Origin: Sphingobacteriaceae bacterium
GTDB taxonomy: Bacteria; Bacteroidota; Bacteroidia; UBA7662
Assembly (NCBI GenBank): GCA_030682795.1
Contig: JAUXNJ010000001.1
Location: forward strand, 107,153 to 171,152
Reading direction: 5' to 3'
DNA: 64,000 nt
Below the pieces are notes generated by a model. The model was not told the DNA's origin and did no database searches. It saw only the letters and a program-made list of their open reading frames with translations. Position numbers and translations under genes: made by a program. This document shows, one piece after another, positions 18,412 to 27,498 of this stretch (position 1 is its first letter; the number at the start of each line of letters is the position of its first letter).

Positions 18412-19386
18412 ATGTCCGATAACAGTCCAATTTCAGCTTACAAACACCACGACACCAAGATGTTTAGCGGAGATGCCACCAAGTTTCTCGGCGAAAAAAT
18501 TGCGGAATCTTATGGTAAGCCTTTAGGCGACATGACCGTTTTGCGTTTTAGCGATGGCGAATTCCAGCCTTGCATCAACGAATCGGTGCGTGGATGCGAC
18601 GTTTTCCTCATCCAAAGCACCTTTGCTCCTGGCGATAATTTACTCGAGTTAATGCTTTTGATTGATGCTTGTAAAAGAGCTTCTGCCCACTACATCACAG
18701 CGGTAATTCCGTATTTTGGACTGGCGCGGCAGGACCGTAAAGACAAGCCGCGTGTGCCGATAGGCGCCCGCATGGTAGCCGACATGCTGACGAATGCCGG
18801 GGCAACCCGCATCATGACCATGGACTTGCATGCTCCTCAAATTCAAGGGTTTTTTAATGTACCTGTAGATCACCTCGACTCTACTACCATTTTTGTACCT
18901 TATATCAAGCATCTCAACCTGCCCAACCTCACCATTGCTGCTCCCGATATGGGAGCTGCAGCGCGTGCCAAGGTCTTCACCAAGCACCTCAATTGCGATA
19001 TGATTGTGTGTGACAAAACCCGGGCCCGTGCCAATGTGGTAGAAAAAATCACCATCATCGGTGATGTAGAAGGCCGCGACGTGGTAATTGTAGATGACAT
19101 CGTAGACACCGCCGGTACCATTTGCAAGGTGGCCGACGAAATCATGAAGAATGGCGCCAAGAGCGTGCGTGCTTTTTGTACCCACCCTGTACTTTCAGGC
19201 AATGCTTACGAAAACATTGAAAATTCACAGCTTACCGAGTTGGTGGTGTGTAACACCCTTCCGCTCAAAAAAACATCCCCAAAAATTAAACAGCTGAGCG
19301 TTGCTGACTTATTCGCCAAGTCGATCCGCAGCGTTAAGGAGTTCAACTCCATCAGCCACCTCTTCGAAATCACAGTAAAACAATAA
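18412..19386 (+). CDS. prs: Ribose-phosphate pyrophosphokinase (PRPP synthetase)
   Basis: A 324-residue PRPP synthetase, which transfers pyrophosphate from ATP to ribose 5-phosphate to make PRPP for purine, pyrimidine, histidine and NAD synthesis. Diagnostic parts are FSDGEFQPCINESVRG, the catalytic flexible-loop region YFGLARQDRKDKPRVP, the MDLHAPQIQGFF metal/ATP segment, and the PRPP-binding loop VVIVDDIVDTAGT. The length is normal. It leads an operon with rplY (32 bases downstream) and pth. Confidence 0.97.
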   Translation: MSDNSPISAYKHHDTKMFSGDATKFLGEKIAESYGKPLGDMTVLRFSDGEFQPCINESVRGCDVFLIQSTFAPGDNLLELMLLIDACKRASAHYITAVIPYFGLARQDRKDKPRVPIGARMVADMLTNAGATRIMTMDLHAPQIQGFFNVPVDHLDSTTIFVPYIKHLNLPNLTIAAPDMGAAARAKVFTKHLNCDMIVCDKTRARANVVEKITIIGDVEGRDVVIVDDIVDTAGTICKVADEIMKNGAKSVRAFCTHPVLSGNAYENIENSQLTELVVCNTLPLKKTSPKIKQLSVADLFAKSIRSVKEFNSISHLFEITVKQ

Positions 19387-19418
19387 TTTATCCATTAATT
19401 TTTAATCACCTTAACAAG

Positions 19419-19994
19419 ATGAAGTCAATCAATTTGAGCGGTTCCCTCCGGGGGAACGTAGGGAAGTCAGATGCTGGTCAGTTAAGGGCTGAGGGAAAAA
19501 TCCCTTGCGTATTGTACGGAAACGAAAGCCAGACCCACTTTTGGGCCTTCGCTTACGATTTGAAGACCGTATTGTACACGCCTGAAACTTACAAAGTGCA
19601 TCTCGACATTGATGGCACCAAGTATGAAGCAATCGTACAGGAAGCCCAGTTCCACCCATTAAACGAAGGCATCCTGCACGTCGATTTTCTCGCGCTGCAA
19701 GCCGACAAAGAAGTTAAACTCGAGCTGCCTTTGGAGTTCGTTGGTACTTCTCCTGGCGTACGTGCCGGTGGTAAATTCGCCGCACGTATCCGTAAAATCA
19801 AAGTAAAAGGTTTGCCAAAAGATCTTCCTGCCTCTATTCAGGTAGACATCAGCGAGCTGGAGCTTGGTAAAGTAGTTCGGGTGAAAGACATCGTAGTAGG
19901 AAAATACAAAATCCTGGATGTACCTAACAACCCAATTGCTGCCGTAACCATTCCACGTGCCCTCAAGGGTCAAATGGCTGCTGACAGTAAGTAA
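19419..19994 (+). CDS. rplY: 50S ribosomal protein L25/general stress protein Ctc
   Basis: A 191-residue long-form L25 (CTC) protein that binds 5S rRNA. The N-terminal domain has the RNA-binding GNVGKSDAGQLRAEGKIPCV region, and the C-terminal TL5-type beta domain (LELPLEFVGTSPGVRAGG, then DISELELGKVVRVKDI) is present. The prs-rplY-pth order is a common bacterial arrangement that supports the call. The pth start codon lies 11 bases after its stop. Confidence 0.95.
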   Translation: MKSINLSGSLRGNVGKSDAGQLRAEGKIPCVLYGNESQTHFWAFAYDLKTVLYTPETYKVHLDIDGTKYEAIVQEAQFHPLNEGILHVDFLALQADKEVKLELPLEFVGTSPGVRAGGKFAARIRKIKVKGLPKDLPASIQVDISELELGKVVRVKDIVVGKYKILDVPNNPIAAVTIPRALKGQMAADSK

Positions 19995-20005
19995 GCTACA
20001 CAAAA

Positions 20006-20569
20006 GTGAAGTATCTGATTGTTGGTTTAGGGAACATTGGCGCAGAATATGCGGCCACCCGACACAACATCGGTTTTATGATATTGGACGCTCTGGCAAT
20101 CGGAGCGTCCAATGTTGTTTTTGAGCAGGACCGCTATGCCTTCCGGGCCGAGCTCAAGCACGCTGGTCGTACCCTCGTGCTCATCAAGCCCACCACCTAT
20201 ATGAACCTGAGCGGCAAAGCCGTTCGCTATTGGATGGACGCCGAAAAAGTGCCAGCAGAGCGGGTGTTAGTGATTACCGACGACCTCAGCCTGCCCACGG
20301 GTAAAATTCGCATTCGCGCCAAAGGCAGCGCTGGCGGCCACAATGGCCTCAAAAACATTGAAGAAGTACTCGGCAACCAAGAGTACCCTCGTTTACGCTT
20401 CGGTGTAGGCGATAATTTCCCCAAAGGCCGGCAAGTAGACTATGTGCTCGGCAAATTCCCCGAAAAAGAAATTACAGAAGTAGAACTCGGTATCCATAAA
20501 TCGATGGACGCTGTGAAAAGCTTCGTGACCCGTGGCTTGGGCTTAACCATGACCGAGTTCAATAAATAA
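20006..20569 (+). CDS. pth: Peptidyl-tRNA hydrolase
   Basis: A 187-residue enzyme that releases peptides from prematurely dissociated peptidyl-tRNA. Catalytic His20 sits in ATRHNIGF, with Asn10 in VGLGNIG, the Asn in TTYMNLSG, and the Asp in ITDDLSLPTGK. The glycine-rich GSAGGHNGLKNI segment follows. The start is a GTG at 20006, 11 bases after rplY. A strong hairpin terminator follows its stop. Confidence 0.97.
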   Translation: MKYLIVGLGNIGAEYAATRHNIGFMILDALAIGASNVVFEQDRYAFRAELKHAGRTLVLIKPTTYMNLSGKAVRYWMDAEKVPAERVLVITDDLSLPTGKIRIRAKGSAGGHNGLKNIEEVLGNQEYPRLRFGVGDNFPKGRQVDYVLGKFPEKEITEVELGIHKSMDAVKSFVTRGLGLTMTEFNK

Positions 20570-20599
20570 AAAGCCGCTTTTTTTAGGAAGCGGCTTTTT
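20569..20599. terminator. Bidirectional terminator between pth and glmS
   Basis: A perfect stem AAAGCCGCTT / AAGCGGCTTT separated by an 8-base loop, with T runs on both strands. It sits between the convergent stops of pth and glmS and can serve both. Confidence 0.85.
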
Positions 20600-20618
20600 A
20601 CGAAAGAAGTGGAAGCGG

Positions 20619-22460
20619 TTATTCTACGGTTACCGACTTCGCTAAATTCCGAGGCTGGTCAACGTTACAACCGCGCATTACCGCGATGTGGTACGACAGC
20701 AGCTGCAGCGGAATGGTACTCACCAATGGCATAAAGGGCTCGATGGTATCGGGCACTTCGATTACATAATCGGATAGCTTTTCTACTTCGATATCGCCTT
20801 CAGTAACCACGCTGATAATTTTACCTTTGCGGGCTTTTACCTCTTGAATATTACTCAACACCTTGTCGTATTGAGAATTTTGGGTGGCAATAATTACCAC
20901 CGGCATCTCTTCATCGATCAAGGCAATAGGACCGTGTTTCATTTCCGCTGCCGGATAACCTTCGGCATGGATGTAAGAAATTTCCTTCAGCTTTAAAGCA
21001 CCTTCAAGGGCTACAGGGAAATTATAGCCACGACCGAGGTATAAGAAGTTGCGCGCATCTTTATAAACGGCCGCAATTTGCTTGGTAATTTCATTGCACT
21101 CCAGCGCCCGCTCTACTTTAGAAGGAATTTGCTCCAACTCATATAAATACGTATTGAGTTGGCTTTGAGAGATGGCTCCCTTTTTATAACCAATCCACAA
21201 TGCCATCTCAGCCAATACCGTTACCTGTGCAGTAAAGGCTTTGGTAGATGCCACCCCAATTTCTGGTCCAGCATGCGTATACGCTCCTGAATGCGTAGCC
21301 CGCGGAATTGATGAGCCCACCACATTACAAACACCCAATACTGTAGCGCCTTTCGACTTAGCCAATTCAATGGCTGCTAAGGTGTCGGCGGTTTCACCAG
21401 ATTGGGAAATCGCTATCACGATATCGTCCTGAAAAATCACAGGATCACGGTAACGGAATTCTGAAGCATACTCTACTTCAACCGGAATACGGGCAAAATC
21501 TTCGAATAAATATTCGGCTACTAAACCAGCATGCCAGCTTGTACCGCAAGCTACAATGATAATGCGCTTCGCATTCATCAATTTATATTGGTGCTCATGC
21601 AAGCCACCCATGTGGATATGACCGGTTTTTGAATCGATGCGACCACGCATTGAATCGAAAATAGAGCGTGGCTGCTCATAAATTTCCTTCAACATGAAGT
21701 GCTCGTAGCCACCCTTTTCAATCATCTCCAACTGCAAATTCAGTTCTTGTACAAAAGCCGTCTTGTTCTCGTTAGCAATTGTCTTGATCGACAACGTACG
21801 GTTGTGGATGATGGCCATCTCACTATCGTTCAAATAAACCACGCTTTTGGTATACTCAATGATTGGTGAAGCATCAGAAGCCAGAAAAAACTCGTTAACA
21901 CCAATGCCTACTACCAAAGGCGAACCCTTACGTGCAGCCACAATCATCTCTGGATCTAACTTCGAAATTACCACAATTGCATATGCTCCGTGCACCTGAT
22001 TTAGGGCCAATCGAACCGCTTCATCGAAAGTTACTTTTTCATTGAGATAAATCTCTTCGATTAAGTGAATCAATACTTCGGTATCGGTCTGGCTTTCAAA
22101 TACATGTCCACGGGTTTGCAATTGAGCTTTGATGGCAGCATAATTTTCAATGATACCATTGTGCACCAACGATAAAGTCTTATTCTGCCCAAAGTGTGGG
22201 TGTGCATTTACGTCATTTGGCTCACCATGGGTTGCCCAGCGTGTATGGCCAATGCCAATATTTCCTTGCGCATCAGAACCTTCCAATAAACCCTCTAAAG
22301 CCGATACTTTACCTGCCTTCTTATAGGTTTTAATATTTTTGTCTTTATCAAGAATGGCAATGCCGGCACTGTCATAGCCTCGGTATTCTAATCTTTTCAG
22401 GCCTTTAATAAGAATGGGAGCCGCCTGTTGATCTCCTACATATGCTACAATTCCGCACAT
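20619..22460 (-). CDS. glmS: Glutamine-fructose-6-phosphate aminotransferase (isomerizing)
   Basis: A 613-residue GlmS, the first enzyme of UDP-GlcNAc synthesis (fructose 6-phosphate + glutamine to glucosamine 6-phosphate). The N-terminal glutaminase begins with the nucleophile Cys2 in MCGIVAYVG and carries GHTRWATHGEPN and HNGIIENY. Two SIS domains follow (ACGTSWHAGL; SQSGETADTLAA; GRGYNFPVALEGALKLKEISYIHAEG), ending in the conserved AKSVTVE tail. It lies 5 bases downstream of the DUF4270 gene, so it is probably read from the same unit. No glmS ribozyme is seen upstream. Confidence 0.97.
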   Translation of the reverse strand: MCGIVAYVGDQQAAPILIKGLKRLEYRGYDSAGIAILDKDKNIKTYKKAGKVSALEGLLEGSDAQGNIGIGHTRWATHGEPNDVNAHPHFGQNKTLSLVHNGIIENYAAIKAQLQTRGHVFESQTDTEVLIHLIEEIYLNEKVTFDEAVRLALNQVHGAYAIVVISKLDPEMIVAARKGSPLVVGIGVNEFFLASDASPIIEYTKSVVYLNDSEMAIIHNRTLSIKTIANENKTAFVQELNLQLEMIEKGGYEHFMLKEIYEQPRSIFDSMRGRIDSKTGHIHMGGLHEHQYKLMNAKRIIIVACGTSWHAGLVAEYLFEDFARIPVEVEYASEFRYRDPVIFQDDIVIAISQSGETADTLAAIELAKSKGATVLGVCNVVGSSIPRATHSGAYTHAGPEIGVASTKAFTAQVTVLAEMALWIGYKKGAISQSQLNTYLYELEQIPSKVERALECNEITKQIAAVYKDARNFLYLGRGYNFPVALEGALKLKEISYIHAEGYPAAEMKHGPIALIDEEMPVVIIATQNSQYDKVLSNIQEVKARKGKIISVVTEGDIEVEKLSDYVIEVPDTIEPFMPLVSTIPLQLLSYHIAVMRGCNVDQPRNLAKSVTVE

Positions 22461-22465
22461 AGGCT

Positions 22466-23782
22466 TTATTTTAGTTTGGTAAAAGTAATAATCATTTTTG
22501 GCTTGTACATGGCGTTGTTTGAGGAGCCAATCACAACCCTGTTGGTTGAACTAATCGTATTATTAGCGATGAGCACCATGCCAAAATCCGTGCGTTTACT
22601 GAGCAGTAAATCTTGCACATAGCGCGTAATCACAAATTTATATTGCCCGTTTTTTAGATTCCCATCGTAATACGGCTCTACCAAATCGGGTACAATAAAT
22701 CCAGAATTCCCATTAAGGGTATCCGCCCGTAGCAAAAATAAACGACTCGGGGGTGTGAAAGGAGCGTTATCACTACCAGGAATAACCTCGAAAATAACTT
22801 CAGCTTTGTTGATGGCCACATCAAAGTCCTTCACCAAATTACGCAAATAAGGCATGTCCACTTTGAGCTTTACACTTCCACCCGCTTGTACGTAACCAAA
22901 TTGCACCAAATCACTGGTGTCATTTATGCGACCACCTACTTCAGTACCCTGGTAATTAAAATTAAAAACGTTGCGGCGAGCCGACTGATCGGTTAGCAAC
23001 ATATCGAAACGGCGACGCAGGGTATCTGTTTTATAATACATAAACAACCCATTACGCGCAGAAGTAGTACTAAACAACATTACCGAACCAGTGGCCGAAC
23101 TACTAACTCTTTCAGCAGTGATATAAAAGCCCTTAAAAAAATTGAGGAAATTGGTGTTGTTCTGTAGGTCGGGCCCGCCGCTTGCCGCCAAAATGCGATT
23201 ACTTAGATCGGCGCTTAGTGGAATCCGCAACAAACCCGGATAATTAAATACTGTATCAATGCCATTCACCCGGGGCTCGTCGACAGGCACAGTACCTTTG
23301 GGCCGTGGATGATAGGTGAAAGTAGCCAACGGAGTGCTTTTGTAAGCTGGAACTTGATTGGAGTAGTAAACCGAATCACGGTAAATGGTCTCATCCAGCT
23401 CGTACACTTTCAACAACAGCTGATCAGTAGTGTCGCCGTAATAATTATCAAAGCTTAAGGCCAGTACCAAAGAATCTACCTGTACATTATTGCCCAGATT
23501 GATGTTTTCATTGGTCAAACGCACTTGATAAGTAATGCCCACCTTACTCAAACCAAATATCGGATCGCTAACTTCTCCTAAGGCGAAAATGGGCGGCTGT
23601 TGCACTTCTAAAGAATCCTCCGTAACGGTGTAGGTTCGCAAGCTAAAGGTATCCAAACGAAAAACACCAATCCCATCCGGGTTTGGCAGGAGGTCTAGAC
23701 CCACCGCACCATCATCGTTACAAGATGCAAATAGCCCTGTCATCAACAGAGCTATCCACAAAAATTTATGTTTCAATTTCAT
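22466..23782 (-). CDS. DUF4270 family lipoprotein
   Basis: A 438-residue lipoprotein (signal MKLKHKFLWIALLMTGLFASC, Cys21). The rest fits the DUF4270 family found next to the GT5-like and pan genes in many Bacteroidota: N-terminal VGLDLLPNPDGIGVF, a middle VDSLVLALSFDNYYGD strand region, and C-terminal VRYVQDLL-type segment before a conserved SSNNAMYKPKMIITF tail. Its function is unknown; it is probably exposed at the outer membrane. Its ATG overlaps the stop of the upstream GT5-like gene (ATGA). Confidence 0.85.
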   Translation of the reverse strand: MKLKHKFLWIALLMTGLFASCNDDGAVGLDLLPNPDGIGVFRLDTFSLRTYTVTEDSLEVQQPPIFALGEVSDPIFGLSKVGITYQVRLTNENINLGNNVQVDSLVLALSFDNYYGDTTDQLLLKVYELDETIYRDSVYYSNQVPAYKSTPLATFTYHPRPKGTVPVDEPRVNGIDTVFNYPGLLRIPLSADLSNRILAASGGPDLQNNTNFLNFFKGFYITAERVSSSATGSVMLFSTTSARNGLFMYYKTDTLRRRFDMLLTDQSARRNVFNFNYQGTEVGGRINDTSDLVQFGYVQAGGSVKLKVDMPYLRNLVKDFDVAINKAEVIFEVIPGSDNAPFTPPSRLFLLRADTLNGNSGFIVPDLVEPYYDGNLKNGQYKFVITRYVQDLLLSKRTDFGMVLIANNTISSTNRVVIGSSNNAMYKPKMIITFTKLK

Positions 23783-24606
23783 ACAAGTGCCGGCTGAGAG
23801 GCAAGGAGCTTTTGATAAAACTCGAAATGGGTTTCAGCTAAATTGTCTTGGTTTTGCCCATTCAACAACGGCTTTTCCATCGCATGTGCCAAGTCCTTCA
23901 CTTCACTGTCTACTTGATCATTGGCGAGCACCACGGCATCGGCATAGGTAATGCCGCCAAGGTTGAGGGACTTGTCATTTAAGCCCGTAAATGGCGCTAA
24001 ATCGGCTGCTTCCACATCTTCCATCAAGGCCTTCTCCATAAAGTCGGCACCCAATTGCTCGTTAAACTGATTTTCGTAGGCGGTGTAAACCACCTTCGAT
24101 TCCTTGAAAACGGCAGTATGGCGGTAATATTTTTTAACGTACAAAGGAATTAAGCTCGTCATCCAACCACTGCAATGGATAATGTCGGGTGCCCATCCTA
24201 GCTTTAAAACGGTTTCGAGTACCCCTTTGTTAAAAAAGATCATGCGCTCGTGGTTGTCGTCGAAAAACTGCTCTTTATCGTCGCGCAAAGCATGCTTGCG
24301 CTGGAAAAAATCTTCGTTGTCCAAAAAATACACCTGCATTTTGGCCTGCGGCAATGAAGCCACTTTGATAATCAATGGATTGTCGCTGTCGCCCAGCACA
24401 ATGTTTATTCCCGATAATCGAACTACCTCGTGTAAACGGTGGCGGCGCTCGTTGATAGAGCCGTAACGCGGCATCAGAACGCGGATTTCCATGCCTTTTT
24501 CTTGCATGGATTTCGGGAGTTCTAAGGCTGCATTGGCAATTTCGGAGAGATTGAGGTAAGGTTGCATCTCATGTGCAACAAAGAGAATCCTTGTCTTCCT
24601 ACTCAT
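23779..24606 (-). CDS. Glycogen/starch synthase N-terminal-domain protein (GT5-like, half length)
   Basis: A 275-residue protein resembling only the first Rossmann domain of GT5 glycogen synthases: RILFVAHEMQPYLNLSEIAN replaces the usual K-x-G-G-L motif, then VLMPRYGSI, and PDIIHCSGWMTSLIPLYVK. The KxGGL lysine/glycines that bind ADP-glucose are not conserved, and the whole second domain is absent. Full glycogen synthases are about 480 residues. The short form recurs next to panC and DUF4270 in Bacteroidota, so it is a conserved protein rather than debris. The ATG at 24606 is chosen because the longer reading adds a hydrophobic leader unlike the family. Enzyme activity is doubtful. Confidence 0.78.
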   Translation of the reverse strand: MSRKTRILFVAHEMQPYLNLSEIANAALELPKSMQEKGMEIRVLMPRYGSINERRHRLHEVVRLSGINIVLGDSDNPLIIKVASLPQAKMQVYFLDNEDFFQRKHALRDDKEQFFDDNHERMIFFNKGVLETVLKLGWAPDIIHCSGWMTSLIPLYVKKYYRHTAVFKESKVVYTAYENQFNEQLGADFMEKALMEDVEAADLAPFTGLNDKSLNLGGITYADAVVLANDQVDSEVKDLAHAMEKPLLNGQNQDNLAETHFEFYQKLLASQPALV

Positions 24607-24676
24607 AAAGCTTTCAGTAAAATCAATAATAAGGATACAAAAATATAGAAAAAAAACGGAATAAACCACAAAAGGC

Positions 24677-24706
24677 TTTGTAAATAAGGGAAAAAGGCGA
24701 ATTTTG
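24677..24706 (+). promoter_or_regulatory. Predicted promoter for panC
   Basis: TTTG (24677-24680), 18 bases, then GAATTTTG (24699-24706; one mismatch to TAnnTTTG), about 20 bases before the panC GTG. The spacing fits the Bacteroidota primary sigma factor. Confidence 0.45.
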
Positions 24707-24725
24707 AAGCCCATTAAGCCCTATT

Positions 24726-25577
24726 GTGTACCTCTTCCAGCAAGCTTCTTCCCTCGGTCGCACGCTCCAAGCCGCGCGCCAAAACCAGCTAACCCTTGGG
24801 TTTGTACCCACCATGGGGGCCTTGCATGAAGGGCATCTCGACCTCATTCGAGCTGCCAAAAAGCACTATAACCGCGTAATTTGCAGCATTTTTGTAAATC
24901 CCACTCAGTTTAACGACCCGGCCGACCTGGCCAAATACCCGCGTACCATCGAAAAAGACCTCGAAGCACTGGCCTGCTCAGGTGCCGATTATGTGTATTT
25001 CCCGGAGGTTAGCGATGTATATCCACCTAACAGCTCCCCCGAAACCTATCAGTTTGGAGCGCTGGAAAGCGTTTTGGAAGGCGCCCATCGGCCAGGCCAC
25101 TTCGAAGGGGTGGGCATGGTAGTGGCCCGCTTGCTTCGGATTACAGAACCTCATGGCCTCTTTCTAGGCGAAAAAGACTACCAACAATGCATGGTACTAA
25201 AATCGCTACTAAAGCAAATGCAATGGGATACTAAGGTGCAGCTGCATATTTGTCCCACCCGCCGCGAAAGCAACGGCTTGGCCATGAGCTCACGCAACCA
25301 ACGCCTGTCGGCTGCCGGTAAAAGGCATGCAGCCCTCTTGTTCGAAATAATGAACAGTTGCAAGGACCGTTACCAGGAGTTTAGTCCCGACCAGCTCAGC
25401 GATTGGGCCATCCACAGCCTTGAAGCACAAGGCAACATTCGGGTCGAGTACTTCAGCTTTGCCGATGCTACCCATTTGCAGGCCGTGCAAAACTGGAACG
25501 AAAGTGCTTCAGTACGTGTTTTGGTGGCTGCTTGGGTAGAAGATGTTCGATTAATAGATAATGCCCTGCTGTTTTAG
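24726..25577 (+). CDS. panC: Pantoate-beta-alanine ligase
   Basis: A 283-residue pantothenate synthetase that joins pantoate and beta-alanine with ATP. ATP-binding motif [19 protein letters not shown], the [10 protein letters not shown] region (usually GxKDxQQ) and SSRNQRLS are all present. The start is a GTG (24726), which gives an N-terminus of the expected length before the PTMG motif. It is divergent from the GT5-like gene and leads a plus-strand run; panD follows 26 bases downstream. Confidence 0.95.
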   Translation: MYLFQQASSLGRTLQAARQNQLTLGFVPTMGALHEGHLDLIRAAKKHYNRVICSIFVNPTQFNDPADLAKYPRTIEKDLEALACSGADYVYFPEVSDVYPPNSSPETYQFGALESVLEGAHRPGHFEGVGMVVARLLRITEPHGLFLGEKDYQQCMVLKSLLKQMQWDTKVQLHICPTRRESNGLAMSSRNQRLSAAGKRHAALLFEIMNSCKDRYQEFSPDQLSDWAIHSLEAQGNIRVEYFSFADATHLQAVQNWNESASVRVLVAAWVEDVRLIDNALLF

Positions 25578-25603
25578 TATTTTTGCGGCGAAATTTCAAT
25601 TTG

Positions 25604-25954
25604 ATGTTTATACACGTTTTAAAGTCGAAAATCCACAGGGTGCGCGTAACGCAAGCTGAATTGCATTATGTAGGCAGCATCACCATTGATGAAGACCTGA
25701 TGGATGCGGCTCATTTAATAGAGAATGAAAAGGTTCAGGTGGTAAATATTAACAATGGCGAACGCCTCGAGACCTATGTAATCAAGGGCGAACGCGGCAC
25801 TGGCACCATTTGTTTAAATGGCCCCGCTGCCCGCAAAGCCGCCGTTGGAGATGTGCTCATCGTCATTGCCTACGGCATGATGACCCAAGAAGAAGCCAAA
25901 AGCTTTAAGCCTACCTTGGTGTTTCCCGACCAACACAACAAACCTGTTCTCTAG
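25604..25954 (+). CDS. panD: Aspartate 1-decarboxylase
   Basis: A 116-residue proenzyme that supplies beta-alanine for PanC. The self-cleavage site G24-S25 (HYVGSITID), which creates the pyruvoyl cofactor, falls at the canonical positions only if translation starts at the ATG at 25604 ([11 protein letters not shown]), so the longer start at 25583 is rejected. The [15 protein letters not shown] and [12 protein letters not shown] segments are typical. The stop overlaps the GTG start of the next gene by one base (TAGTG). Confidence 0.96.
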   Translation: MFIHVLKSKIHRVRVTQAELHYVGSITIDEDLMDAAHLIENEKVQVVNINNGERLETYVIKGERGTGTICLNGPAARKAAVGDVLIVIAYGMMTQEEAKSFKPTLVFPDQHNKPVL

Positions 25955-26976
25955 TGCCAGCTTGGCTCAAAAAAACCTTACAGTTTAGTGCTTCGCTGGT
26001 AGCGGGCCTTTTCATTCTGTGGCTGGTTTTTCGTGGCCAAGACCTGGATACCATCAAAAGCACCCTGGCCTCAGCCAAATTCGAATGGATCCTCGCCTCT
26101 GGCGTAGCCGCCATTGTAGCACACGGCTTTAGAGCCGCTCGCTGGGCCATGTTAATCGAGCCCTTGGGTACCAAACCTGGATTTTTTCTAAGCTTTAATG
26201 CCGTAATGTTTGGTTACCTGGCCAATCTTGCCCTGCCACGCATGGGCGAAATTACCCGCTGTGGCGCCATTTCCCGCAAGACGAAAATCCCCATCAATGG
26301 CCTCATTGGAACGGTAATCATTGAACGCGCCATCGATATGGTGTTGCTGGTACTCATTACCGGACTCACTGTGCTGTTTAATTTGGGATTGTTACAAGGC
26401 CCCATCACCCGCTTCTCCAGCCGCATGGCCGAAGCGCAGCTGCTTGGTTTGCCCCTTTGGGTATATCCATTGGTTTTGGTTCCGGCTGGACTATTCGCGC
26501 TCTATTTCTATCGAAAAAAACTGGCCCACCGCCTTCAACACCCCTTCTTCGTCAAGCTAAAAGGATTTATACGCGGCCTGCTCACTGGCGTAAAATCGAT
26601 TCGCGAGCTTAAACACCCTTTTTTGTTTGTAGGCTATTCAGTGGGCATTTGGGTGGGGTATTACCTCATGACCTATTTCTGCGTTTTTGCATTTACCAGT
26701 ACGTCAATGCTCGATCCTAACGAAGGCCTCTTGATTTTAGTGGCAGGTAGTTTTGGATTCGTGGCTCCCGTGCAAGGCGGCATTGGCGCATACCATGCCG
26801 TAATTTCCAAACTGTTGGTAATGTTGCCTGGTCGTGGCATCAGCACCACCGATGCCCTCAGCTTTGCAACCCTAACCCATGCCGCTCAAACCATTCTCAT
26901 CATGGTGGTAGGCTTTATTTCTGTCTTATTTTTGTTTGGTTTGAAGTCGAAACATGGCACAGCTACCAAACATTAA
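25954..26976 (+). CDS. LPG_synthase_TM (flippase-like) integral membrane protein
   Basis: A 340-residue polytopic membrane protein with about eight hydrophobic segments, matching the lysylphosphatidylglycerol-synthase TM / flippase-like domain (UPF0104, COG0392). Typical segments are FRAARWAMLIEPLG, a short NALALPRMGEITR-like stretch near residue 90, and GFVAPVQGGIGAYHAVI near the C-terminus. No soluble aminoacyl-transferase domain is attached, so it should not be called a lysyl-PG synthase. It starts with GTG overlapping panD's stop, and overlaps rfaE2 by 23 bases, so it sits inside an operon. Confidence 0.85.
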   Translation: MPAWLKKTLQFSASLVAGLFILWLVFRGQDLDTIKSTLASAKFEWILASGVAAIVAHGFRAARWAMLIEPLGTKPGFFLSFNAVMFGYLANLALPRMGEITRCGAISRKTKIPINGLIGTVIIERAIDMVLLVLITGLTVLFNLGLLQGPITRFSSRMAEAQLLGLPLWVYPLVLVPAGLFALYFYRKKLAHRLQHPFFVKLKGFIRGLLTGVKSIRELKHPFLFVGYSVGIWVGYYLMTYFCVFAFTSTSMLDPNEGLLILVAGSFGFVAPVQGGIGAYHAVISKLLVMLPGRGISTTDALSFATLTHAAQTILIMVVGFISVLFLFGLKSKHGTATKH

Positions 26977-27448
26977 AGCCAAAATCATGAGCCCCGAGGC
27001 GCTTCAGCAGCAGGTGCAGCTTTGGCAAGCGGCAGGCGAAACAGTGGTGTTTACAAACGGCTGCTTCGATATATTACATTATGGCCATGTAGATTACCTA
27101 CACAAAGCCGCCGCACTAGGCAACCGACTGGTGGTAGCCCTCAATACCGATGCTTCGGTGAGCCGACTCAAAGGCCCCCACCGTCCGTTGCAAAATCAAG
27201 ACTCACGAAGCTTGGTCATGGCCGCCTTGGGTTGCGTTGATGCACTCACACTTTTCGATGAGGAAACGCCCCTGGAGCTAATAAAAACGTTGAAGCCAGA
27301 TGTTTTAGCCAAAGGGGCGGATTATAGTATCGATCAAATTGTAGGGGCCAAAGAAGTACTGGCCAGAGGAGGCAGGGTTGAAACAGTAGCCCTCAGTGCT
27401 GGCTATTCCACAACTGCTATCGAACAACGGATACAGGGTTCTAAGTGA
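26954..27448 (+). CDS. rfaE2: D-glycero-beta-D-manno-heptose 1-phosphate adenylyltransferase
   Basis: A 164-residue nucleotidyltransferase of the RfaE domain II type, making ADP-heptose for lipopolysaccharide core. The HxGH motif is in TNGCFDILHYGHVDYL; GPHRPLQNQDSRS and the AKGADYSIDQIVGA stretch are characteristic. The kinase domain (RfaE1/HldE N-terminus) is not fused and not in the window, which is common in Bacteroidota. It overlaps the upstream membrane-protein gene by 23 bases. Confidence 0.93.
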   Translation: MAQLPNIKAKIMSPEALQQQVQLWQAAGETVVFTNGCFDILHYGHVDYLHKAAALGNRLVVALNTDASVSRLKGPHRPLQNQDSRSLVMAALGCVDALTLFDEETPLELIKTLKPDVLAKGADYSIDQIVGAKEVLARGGRVETVALSAGYSTTAIEQRIQGSK

Positions 27449-27498
27449 AAGAAGTTCGTCAAAATACCTTATATTCGACATCCGAATATACTTATCGC

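Noticed and set aside
23779..24606. Pseudogene interpretation of the half-length GT5 protein
   Set aside because: No frameshift is seen, the family form is recurrent beside panC, and the frame is intact.
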